Positions 46,326 through 54,887 of a stretch of DNA of 64,000 nt are shown one piece after another. The position numbers and the translations under genes were made by a program. The notes beneath the pieces are model-generated. The model did no database searches and was not told the origin of the DNA. It saw only the letters and a program-made list of their open reading frames with translations. Numbering within the stretch: position 1 is the stretch's first letter; each line of letters opens with the position of its first letter. The stretch is from Maylandia zebra (lineage: Eukaryota; Chordata; Actinopteri; Cichliformes; Cichlidae): NCBI RefSeq assembly GCF_041146795.1, contig NC_135172.1:37472623-37536622 (forward strand), in the 5' to 3' direction.

Positions 46326-47036
46326 ACTAATGATGAAGAGGTGTGCTCATAAGGTGTTGGTACGCGTATCATGTAAAGACATGCGCTGTAATTTTTATAA
46401 GAAGAACATTTTACTAAGGTCTTATTTTCTCTTCAGTATGAAAGCATGTTTGACTTAAAAAACCAAACAAATAGTTAAATGTTGTGCTTTTGCATGCCCT
46501 GTCTTTTGGCTAAGCCTGCCTTTGAGTGCAAGGATTAAAGATGTAAAGTTGGCAAAGGTTAAGCAAAATCAAAGCTTAATGAGTGCCAGAATCCACACAC
46601 AAGTAGGAAAATGCAATATGAAAGGCTGCAAAGTCGAGGCTGTTAGTTAATGGCCCTGTCTGATAGTTTTGACTGATAATTCAATAATATAAAGTGGGTA
46701 TTTTAGATTTTCCATCAAGATAGCCAAAGAGAACTTTCTTGCTTGCTTGCTTCCCCCCCCCCCCATTGTGCCAGAATCTCAATTTAGCACAAAAACATGC
46801 TCTGCTTAGCAGTAAGATTGCAATCTTTGGTTCAACATGTTCCCCTTGCTTGACACCCATTCAAAATGCTGAAATTAAACCTCCCCCTGTCACTACTTAC
46901 AGGTACAAAACAGCACTGCTGCACTGTTCAAATAGCAGAATACAAAAAGAAATGAGCATGAAAAATCAGAGCAGAGAGGGAAAGATTGGAAAGATTGTGT
47001 GTCCGGAGAATTAATGAATAAAAAACACAGCAAATT
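46326..47036. other. Non-coding interval
   Basis: A run of 12 C occupies 46753-46764. No gene recognised. Confidence 0.6.
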
Positions 47037-49160
47037 TTCAAATTCAAATTTTTATTTGTCATGTACTCAGTGAAATGCTTACACAACTGCTCGTGACCTA
47101 AAGAAAAATAAAAGGAAAAGGCTATGAATAAGATAGGAAATAAATATGAAAAATTAAAAAGTGTAAATTTAACTAGGAAGGAATAAAATATAAAAAATTA
47201 AGGTTAAAAATGAAATAACTGTACAACACAAATTAGAATGAAGGGTAAATTTAACTGGGAAAGAATAAGATAAAATATATAAATTAAAGTTGAAAATAAA
47301 ATAACTGTACAACAAAATACACAATACACAGTATAGAACTATATAAGAATGTATGAAGAAATATAAATAAATAAATAAATATATACACAATAACAGCAGC
47401 TGTACAAGTATTAACCGGAAATGAAGAATATAGTGACCAGTGTTGTGCAATCCACATTATGTCTTGTGCAGTGCAAATATGCTTAAAGTGATTTAAGTGA
47501 TGAAGTGAAAACAATGTCCAGAAAGTCCAGTGTGTGTGTAAGAACCATATGTGTGGGTCAGTACTGTGTGGTGGTGTGATTGAGAGACCGTATCGCCTGC
47601 GGGAAGAAGCTCCTCCTCAGTCTCTCTGTGTTGGTCTTCAGGGAGCGGAATCGCTTTCCTGACCTCAACAGAGAGAACAGTCCGTTGTTGGGATGGCTGA
47701 GGTCCTTCACGATCTTCCTGGCCTTGGTCCAGCACCGCCTGCTGTAGATTGAGTGCAGGTCAGGGAGCTCGGAGCGGATGGTGCGCTCAGCTGACCACAC
47801 AACCCTCTGTAGAGCTCGTCTGTCCTGCATGGTGCTGTTCCCGAACCAGGTTAAGATGTTTCCCGTCAGGATGCTCTCTATGGTGCACGAGTAAAAGTTC
47901 CTGAGCACCTTGGAGGGCAGTTGGAAGTCTCTCAAGCGTCTGAGGTGGTAGAGACGCTGATGGGCCTTTTTCACCATGGTGTTGATGTGACAGGACCATG
48001 ACAGGTCCTGCGTGATGTGAACTCCGAGGTATTTGAAGCTGTCCACTCTCTCCACTGGGAACTCGTTGATGATGGGGGTCTGGTAGTTCCTCTCCTGCTT
48101 AGTGCTGAAGTCCACTATCAGCTCCTTTGTCTTACTGACGTTTAGAAGGAGGTTGTTCCTCTGGCACCAGTTCTCCAGATTCCTAATCTCCTTCAGGTAG
48201 GCCGTCTCGTTCTTATCAGAGATCAGGCCCACCACGACGGTGTCGTCAGCAAACTTGATGATGGTGGTGGAGCTGGTAGTGGCCACACAGTCATATGTGT
48301 ACAGAGAGTACAGAAGGGGGCTCAGAACACACCCCTGGGGGGCTCCAGTGCTGAGAGTGGTGGAGGCTGAGATATGTCCGCCCATTTTTACTGTCTGTGG
48401 TCTGCCAGTTAGGAAGTTGGAGATCCACTGAGACATAGATGAGCTGAGTCCCAGATGCTCCAGCTTGGTGGTGAGTGTGGAGGGAATTATGGTATTAAAT
48501 GCAGAGCTGTAGTCTATGAAGAGCATTTTAACATAATTCCCCCTTCTAGTGTCCAAGTGAGTGAGTGATGTGTGGAGGAGATGAGAGATGGCATCGTCTG
48601 TGGAACGATTTGGACGGTAAGCGAACTGTAGTGGGTCCAGTGTGTCTGGTAGTGAAGAAATGATGAAGTCTCTGACCAGGCGTTCAAAACACTTCATCAC
48701 TACTGAGGTGAGGGCTACAGGGCGATAGTCATTGAGAGAAGCAGGGTGGGGTTTCTTCGGGACAGGAACAATGATGGACTCTTTGAAGCATGTGGGGATC
48801 ACCGACTGAGATAAAGAGATGTTGAATATCTCAGTGAACACAGGAGCTAGCTGGTATGCGCAGTCTCTGAGGATACGACCGGGGATGCCGTCTGGTCCTG
48901 CTGCTTTCCTGGTGTTCACTCTCTTGAAGGCTCTCCTTACTTCATGCTCGGAGATGACGAGCACGTTTCCGGTGCTGGCAGTATCTTCCTGTCTGCAGCC
49001 GTTAGCGCCGCTAGCACTAGCATTGTTGGAGTCCTTAGCTGCAGCCTCGAAGCGAGCATAGAAAGTGTTCAGCTCGTCTGCCAGAGTCACGGCCGCGCTC
49101 GTCATACCGGTTGTTGGTGCTTTATAGTCCGTTATTGTCCTTAGTCCCCGCCATAGGCTC
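47037..49160 (-). mobile_element. Rex1-like LINE copy B, 3' part (RT and 3' UTR)
   Basis: Minus-strand element with its 3' tail (AAATTCAAATTC in plus orientation) at 47037-47060 and a 3' UTR with the same duplicated module as copy A. Its upstream end at 49160 is the junction with a solo LTR. The element continues beyond the LTR at 49616-50155, is interrupted by a second solo LTR, and resumes at 50808-51500. It is nearly identical to copy A where they overlap, so the family has been active recently. Confidence 0.9.
47558..49160 (-). CDS. Rex1-like reverse transcriptase region, copy B
   Basis: An uninterrupted frame crosses the whole RT. Reading from the LTR junction it has SLWRGLRTITDYKAPTTG, LADELNTFYARF, KAAGPDGIPGRILRDC, SIIVPVPKK, NDYRPVALTS, FAYRPNRSTDDAISH, DYSSAFNTIIPS, GAPQGCVLSPLLYSLYTYDC, the catalytic FADDTVVVGLISD (near 48230-48260), FKYLGVHITQDLSW and the C-terminal RRSFFPQAIRSLNH. 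The motif order is that of the Rex1/CR1-like LINE clade. The endonuclease portion is separated from it by two LTR insertions, so the full protein cannot now be made. The first ATG after the junction is at 49105. Confidence 0.9.
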
Positions 49161-49615
49161 TGTTAAAGATATTCTATTTTAACAAGTACTCAGATGCAAT
49201 GAAATATCACTCAGACACTTAGAGCAGTTTTAAACGTGCACGGGTGAGAGACTCAGGGAGAGACTCACACACCTCCTTGGTGCAGTCTGGCTTTATTTAT
49301 ACACATCATGAAGCATACAAAAAAGGAAATATCATCCTTATCTTGTCAAGAACGCAGGTGTGGTTTCTCAAAAAACTTCGTGTTCTCTACAAGGTTGTTT
49401 CTTACTCGTGGGTGGCGGTTTCCTGCTAGTGTGAAGGCAAACAGTGACAATGTGAAGGCAAAAGAGTGATTATGTGAAAGCAAACAGTTTCCGTTATAAA
49501 GTAGGGAGCCAGCAATTAAAATATACAGCTGGTTGAGTACAGAAGAGAAATATAAACACTCTTAGTTGATTATTATATGAATAATAAAACCTTTAAAAAC
49601 AAAAATACTCTGACA
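49161..49615 (-). mobile_element. Solo LTR 1 (455 bp) inserted in Rex1-like copy B
   Basis: The segment begins TGTTAAAGATAT and ends ACTCTGACA (TG...CA), and is flanked by GGCTC at 49156-49160 and 49616-49620, a 5-bp target duplication. Read on the minus strand it has a TATA/AATAAA region (TATAAATAAAGCC, about 49288-49303 in plus coordinates), suggesting minus orientation and an endogenous-retrovirus-like or other LTR family. No internal viral coding sequence is present, so it probably arose by LTR-LTR recombination. The surrounding Rex1 frame reads DSRSL before it and LWRGL after it. Confidence 0.85.
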
Positions 49616-50155
49616 GGCTCCTAGAGTCACTCTGTTGGAGTTGTGACTCTAGTTTCCTCCCGTAGCGCTGCTTCGCCTCTTTCACCGCCCTCCGCACGTT
49701 ATATGACGCGGCTTTGTACGGGTCCATGTCCCCCGTCGTGAGTCCCGTGTTGTAGGCAGCGGTGCGGGATCTCAGAGTGTCGCGGATGGTTTTATCCACC
49801 CACGGCTTCTGGTTGGGAAACGTTGGGATAGTCGTTGTCTCCACGGTATCATCCGCTAATTTCCCGATGAATCCCACAACCGCTTCCGTAAACACGTTGA
49901 CATCATCATCGGAGCTGTTTCTGAACATGCCCCAGTCTGCGTCATCGAGTGCGTCCTTTAACGCGGCCACCGATTGATCAGTCCAGCGCGCGATCTTCCT
50001 CTGAACCGGAACTTCCTGTTTCAGCCTTTGTTTGTATTTTGGCATGAGGAAGATGGCGGCGTGATCGGATTTGCCAAACGGAGGGCGGGATTGTACCTTG
50101 TAGCCGTCCTTGACCGTAGTGTAGCAGTGGTCCAGTGTCCTTTCACCCCTGGTGG
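49616..50155 (-). pseudogene. Rex1-like copy B, middle part (endonuclease end and linker)
   Basis: The minus-strand frame runs from RGERTLDHCYTTVKDGYKVQ through the endonuclease motif FGKSDHAAIFLMPKYKQRLK, then ARWTDQSVAALKDALDDADW, FTEAVVGFIGKLADDT, FPNQKPWVDKTIRD and ESQLQQSDSRSL, where solo LTR 1 interrupts. The SDH signature closes the endonuclease that starts at 50808-51500. The frame is open throughout and is cut from its neighbours only by the LTRs. Confidence 0.85.
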
Positions 50156-50807
50156 TGTCATGGTCCTGGGCCATGTGGGCCCAGTATTCTTAGTTTCTTG
50201 TATTTTTGTATTTCGTTCCTTATTTAGGTCATGTTTCCTGAGTTGTCCTGTTATGTTGTTCCTTATTTGACTTCCCCTTGTGACTCTTATCCCCTGTGTG
50301 CCCCTCTATGTATCTGTGAGCCCTCATCTCCCCTCCTTGTGTTTCATTCCATGTTTCCCCAGCCCACTATGCCCGTGCTCTCTCTCTCCTCCTGTTTGCA
50401 CCTCTGTGTACTTCCTGTTTTACTTTGACAGTCTCCCGTCAGTGTTGTTTACTCCTGCCTTGTCTTGTTATGTTTATCTGTGTCAGCTGTGTTCCCATGT
50501 GTGGCCACTTCCCCTGATCATCCTTCTTGTGTATTTAGTCTCTGTGTTTCATGTAGTCTGTGTCGCGTCGTCTGTGTTACCACCCCCTGTGTTCCGTATC
50601 TCCAGCCATAGCTTTTCCTTAGTTTATGTCCAGTTTAGGTTTCTGTTTAACTATTACTCTTATGCTGCCCTCACTCTGTTTTGTTCCTTTCATCAGCCAG
50701 AATAAAAGGCTCGCTTTTGTTTAACTCCACTCCTGCATCCTCGCTTGTGTTCGCTCCTGGGTCCACCACACACATTTCCGCACGGTCTGCCTCCGCAGAC
50801 CGTGACA
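50156..50807 (+). mobile_element. Solo LTR 2 (652 bp) inserted in Rex1-like copy B
   Basis: It begins TGTCATGGTCCTGGG and ends AGACCGTGACA, flanked by GGTGG at 50151-50155 and 50808-50812, a 5-bp target duplication. The termini form a short near-perfect inverted repeat (TGTCATGGTC against TGTCACGGTC). AATAAA at 50701-50706 indicates plus orientation. The sequence style resembles fish Gypsy-type LTRs. No internal coding region remains. Open frames within it are pyrimidine-rich artefacts. Confidence 0.85.
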
Positions 50808-51500
50808 GGTGGGGCAGGTGATGTGTTGATAAAAGTTCGGCGCTGCACGATTGAGGTTGGCACTATTAAAGTCCCCCGTCACAATAAGCGCAGCGTCCCG
50901 GTGTTGTGTCTGGTGCTGTGTGAGTGCCTCATGCAGCTCGCATAAGGCGGTGACCGTGTCCGCTTGTGGTGGAATATAAACAGCACTTACAATGACCGAT
51001 GTAAATTCCCGAGGTAGATAAAAAGGACGACACATGATGGACAGTAGTTCCAGATTTGGTGTGCAGGAGCGTGTGAGAGGAACAACGTTCGCACTGTTGC
51101 ACCAGTTGTTGTTCCACATTAAACACACGCCGCCTCCCCTTGACTTCCCCGAGTCCCGTGTCCTGTCTATGCGGTGAACCGAGAAGAACTCGGCCGGCTG
51201 GATGGCGTGGTCCGGCACCGCTGGGTTCAGCCATGTCTCGGTGAAGCAGAGAAGATTGCAGCCCCGAATGTCTCTCTGGAACTTTATCCTGGCCCTGAGG
51301 TCATCAAGCTTGTTCTCCAGTGACTGGACGTTGGCGAGCAGGATGCTAGGCAGAGGTGTGCGGTGTGCACGAGCTCTCAGCCTGTTCCTGACGCCGGCTC
51401 GCTTCCCTCTAGGCCGCCGCCGCTTCCCTTTGTTCTCCCTCAAGATCTCACTCGGCCAGCTCGGATCCGGAGTTAAAAACTTCGAATTGTGAGTGGATCT
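50808..51500 (-). pseudogene. Rex1-like copy B, endonuclease N-terminal part
   Basis: The minus-strand frame contains an apurinic/apyrimidinic-type endonuclease: LLANVQSLENKLDDLRARI, LLCFTETWL, HRIDRTRDSGKSRGGGVCLM, VSAVYIPPQADT and VTGDFN, ending at ITCPT where solo LTR 2 interrupts; the final SDH motif lies in the next piece. A basic stretch (KGKRRRPRGKRAG) precedes the domain. The frame is open to about 51542, but the outer bases probably belong to the junction with copy C, so the true 5' end is near 51490-51510. Confidence 0.85.
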
Positions 51501-51508
51501 CGAGTGAA

Positions 51509-52133
51509 TCTCAAACGGACATTTCACAACCTTCACCAGCACATCAACTGCCCCACCCGGGGCACGAGGACATTAGACCACTGCTACACCCCGTTCAAGA
51601 ACTGTTACAAGGCTCAGCCCCTGCCGGCATTTGGAAAATCTGACCATTCCGCCATCTTCCTCATGCCTGCCTACAAACAAAGGCTAAAGCAGCAACCACC
51701 AATCAGGAGGGAGGTCGCTCGCTGGACAGACCAATCGGTGGCCGCGCTGCAGGACGCACTGGATGACGCAGACTGGGACATGTTTCGGCGCAGCTCTGAT
51801 GACATCAACATGTTTACGGAAGCGGTTGTGGGATTTATCGGGAAACTAGCGGACGACACAGCAGAAAGAACTATCATCCGAACGTTTCCCAACCAGAAGC
51901 CGTGGGTGGATAAAAACATCCGCGACGCTCTGAGATCACGCACCGCTGCCTACAATGAAGGGCTTGTCTCCGGTAATATGGACCTATACAAGGCTGCGTC
52001 CTACAACGTGCGCAGCGCGGTCCGAAAGGCAAAGCGGAGCTACGGGGAAAAACTAGAGTCACAGCTACGACAGTGCGACTCTAGGAGCCTGTGGAAAGGA
52101 CTGCGGACTATAACGGACCAGCTTCTTCAATGA
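51509..52133 (+). pseudogene. Rex1-like copy C, endonuclease end and linker
   Basis: The frame reads HQHINCPTRGTRTLDHCY, FGKSDHSAIFLMPAYKQRLK, ARWTDQSVAALQDALDDADW, FPNQKPWVDKNIRDALRSR and DSRSLWKGLRTITD. It then leaves frame near 52105-52125, where a small deletion relative to copy B occurs, and stops at 52131-52133. The rest of the protein continues in another frame in the next entry. There is no native start because of 5' truncation. Confidence 0.85.
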
Positions 52134-53644
52134 TGAATGCACATGCTTCACTGGCTGATGAGCTGAACACGTTTTATGCTCGCTTCGATGCCGCAGCAAT
52201 TAAAACAACAAACGGCTGCGCGCGCTCGGAGTGCACCAGTGAAGAAAATGCATTCGTCATCACAGAGCATGCCGTGAGGAACACCTTCAGGAGGGTGAAC
52301 ACCAGGAAGGCAGCAGGACCAGATGCAATCCCTGGCCGGGTCCTTAGAGCCTGCGCTGATCAACTAGCACCGGTGTTCACGGAGATCTTCAACCTCTCCC
52401 TGGCCCAAGCTGTGGTTCCCACGTGCTTCAAACAGTCCATTATTGTCCCTGTTCCAAAGAAACAACAGCCCGCTTGCCACAATGACTACCGTCCAGTAGC
52501 ACTGACTTCAATTGTGATGAAGTGTTTTGAAAGACTGATGAGAGATCACATCACTTCTTCACTTCCTGCCACCATCGACTCACTTCAGTTTGCTTACCGG
52601 ACTAATCGTTCCACAGACGATGCCATATCTCACCTGCTCCACACATCCCTGAGTCACCTGGACACTGGCAGAGGGAATTATGTTAGGATGCTGTTCGTGG
52701 ACTACAGTTCAGCATTCAACACAATAATTCCCTCTAAGCTTTTCACCAAGTTGACGGATCTAGGACTCAGCTCATCACTGTGTCAGTGGATCCTCAACTT
52801 CCTCACAGACAGACCCCAATCAGTGAGGGTGGGAAAACAAGTCTCCCCCTCCATCTCACTCAGCACTGGAGTGCCTCAGGGCTGTGTTTTAAGCCCCCTG
52901 CTGTACTCACTGTACACTTATGACTGTGTAGCCACATCAGACACCACCTCCATTGTCAAGTTTGCTGACGACACTGCTGTTGTGGGCCTGATCTCCGACA
53001 ACATCGAGACGGCCTACCTGGAGGAGATTAGGAACCTGGAGACCTGGTGCCAGGAGAATAACCTCCTCCTAAACATCAGCAAGACTAAGGAGCTGATCGT
53101 GGACTTCACTACAAAGCAGGCGAGGAATTACAAACCCCTCATCATCAGTGGCACGCCAGTGGAGAGAGTGGACAGTTTCCGATACCTGGGTGTCCACATC
53201 ACTCAGGACCTGTCATGGTCCTGTCACATCAACACCCTGGTTAAGAAAGCCCGTCAGCATCTCTTCTTCCTCAGAAGACTTAGAGACTTCCATCTGCCAC
53301 TGAAGGTGCTCAAGAACTTCTACTCCTGCACCATCGAGAGCGTCCTGACGGCAAACATCTGCACCTGGTTTGGGAACAGCACCAAGCAGGACAGACGAGA
53401 TCTGCAAAGGGTGGTGCGCTCGGCAGAACGCATCATTCAATCAGAGCTCCCTGACCTGCTGTCCATCTACACCAAGCGGTGCAAGTCCAAAGCTAGGAAG
53501 ATTATGATGGACCTCTCCCATCCCAACAATGGACTCTTCTCACTGTTGAGGTCTGGGAAGCGCTTCCGCTCCCTTAAGGCCAAAACAGAGAGAATGAGGA
53601 GGAGCTTCTTCCCCCAGGCTATTCGGGGCCTGAACCAGGTGTAG
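52091..53644 (+). CDS. Rex1-like reverse transcriptase, copy C
   Basis: A 517-codon open frame spans the RT: LADELNTFYARF, KAAGPDAIPGRVLRACADQL, SIIVPVPKKQQ, NDYRPVALTS, FAYRTNRSTDDAISH, DYSSAFNTIIPS (52702-52737), GVPQGCVLSPLLYSLYTYDC, the catalytic FADDTAVVGLISD (FADD at 52961-52972), VDSFRYLGVHITQDLSW, the LSHPNN segment and a C-terminal RRSFFPQAIRGLNQ. All RT motifs are present. It is separated from the endonuclease end by one frameshift and lacks the endonuclease catalytic core, so it is unlikely to mobilise itself. The first ATG precedes the true alignment start by a few codons. Confidence 0.9.
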   Translation: MERTADYNGPASSMMNAHASLADELNTFYARFDAAAIKTTNGCARSECTSEENAFVITEHAVRNTFRRVNTRKAAGPDAIPGRVLRACADQLAPVFTEIFNLSLAQAVVPTCFKQSIIVPVPKKQQPACHNDYRPVALTSIVMKCFERLMRDHITSSLPATIDSLQFAYRTNRSTDDAISHLLHTSLSHLDTGRGNYVRMLFVDYSSAFNTIIPSKLFTKLTDLGLSSSLCQWILNFLTDRPQSVRVGKQVSPSISLSTGVPQGCVLSPLLYSLYTYDCVATSDTTSIVKFADDTAVVGLISDNIETAYLEEIRNLETWCQENNLLLNISKTKELIVDFTTKQARNYKPLIISGTPVERVDSFRYLGVHITQDLSWSCHINTLVKKARQHLFFLRRLRDFHLPLKVLKNFYSCTIESVLTANICTWFGNSTKQDRRDLQRVVRSAERIIQSELPDLLSIYTKRCKSKARKIMMDLSHPNNGLFSLLRSGKRFRSLKAKTERMRRSFFPQAIRGLNQV

Positions 53645-53972
53645 GACTGGACTCTCCCAAACACGTCACTATAAGACTGGACTCTCACACACGTCACCAC
53701 ACGCACCACCACACATTTCCTATAATCCTATAATTCCTATAATTTATAATCCTTATCTTTATAACCTCTTCTGCTATTTGCAATTCTTTACTGTAAATTC
53801 CTAAGTTAATTTGTAAATTTTTGTAGTAAACTGTAAATTGTAAATATTGTAAAACTTTTCTTCTGTCATTTAATGGTCGGGCATTGTACAGCTACAAGCA
53901 TTTCACCCCCATGTCATACTGTGTATGGTTGTGTGTGTGTGACAAATAAAATTTGAATTTGAATTTGAATTT

Positions 53973-54180
53973 GACATTGTATACCAATAGAAACAAGAGT
54001 GTCACTGTCATACCTAATGTACCCAATGGTGATGATTTTGCCGATTTAGAAACGCTGAAAACTAACTTAAAAAACAAAGACAAAGAAAAAGTGGTCGGAG
54101 CAGTCGTGATGGCAGCCGACCTCACTGGCGCCATCTATTCTCACAGAGGCAGAGAAGGAGATGAGAGAAAACACCGGTGA
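53973..54180 (+). other. Unrecognised open frame next to copy C tail
   Basis: A frame that starts in the copy C tail continues for about 67 codons as a protein-like, charged sequence (VTVIPNVPNG, DDFADLETLKTNLKNKDKEK, VVGAVVMAADLTGAIYSHRG) to TGA at 54178. A GTGAGG at 54175-54180 could be a splice donor. I do not recognise the family. It could be part of an older element into which copy C inserted, a host exon, or chance. Confidence 0.2.
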
Positions 54181-54844
54181 GGAGTATGAGAACATTTTGT
54201 GATCTGTACTTCAAAAGATTTTATATCAGTTTTATTCTGATGCAGGCTGATGATATCAAAGTTGTCCAGTTGAGTCCATTCAGCGTTAACTAGTTTGTCC
54301 AAGGCTCACAATCCCCCCCAATCATTATGTGCTTGGTATAACTCAAACTATTGTAAACATGGATACACATTCATACACACATTTGAGAACAACCATATAA
54401 AAAGTGTTGAGTGTGATAGAAAAAGAAACACCCACACAAGATGAAACCAACACATCTTCTTTGACACAATTTGTTTAACACTTTGTCTCGCTCCCTCTAT
54501 GGTATCATTCAACTACACAATGCAAATTCTCATGGACGCATACACACATGCATCACTCTATTATTCACAGTGAAGGGGAACAGGCATGATCGGGCAGTGA
54601 AGCTGAGATGTCACTGCTCCAGCTGAAAAACCACACTGACACCACAAAGGCAAAGTCTGTATTCAAATTAGCAAGCACTGCCGGTGCCTGTCCACAGCGC
54701 AGAATTAACAGGCTTAGAAGCAGGCAGTCTGCAGATAGGGAGTATTTCCAAACCTAAAGAAGATTCAGCTGCTTTGATTTTCTGTTGACAAAAGCATGTT
54801 TCCAGTGAGACTACGATAACAGGAAGGTTAGTGGAGAACAGCAA

Positions 54845-54887
54845 CCCCCCCCCCCCCCACCCCCCCACCCCCCCCACCCCCCCCCCA
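54845..54887 (-). repeat. C-run tract, potential G-quadruplex on minus strand
   Basis: Four or more C runs of 4-14 bases separated by single A residues. The minus strand could form a G-quadruplex. Confidence 0.7.

Larger units (their letters stand above)
51507..53972 (+). mobile_element. Rex1-like LINE copy C, 5'-truncated, plus strand
   Basis: This element begins inside the endonuclease at NLKRTF and ends with GACAAATAAAATTTGAATTT and a GAATTT repeat tail at 53950-53972. It lies head to head with copy B: their 5' ends meet near 51500. Protein identity to copy B in the shared region is clearly lower than between copies A and B, so it belongs to a different subfamily or an older insertion. 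No target duplication was found. Confidence 0.85.

Noticed and set aside
50231..50705. 141-codon and other frames inside solo LTR 2
   Set aside because: Pyrimidine-rich LTR sequence gives long stop-free stretches; no protein family resemblance.
47037..53972. Copies B and C as one twin-primed Rex1 insertion
   Set aside because: Both copies cover the same endonuclease-end, linker and RT regions and differ clearly in protein sequence, so they are separate insertions.
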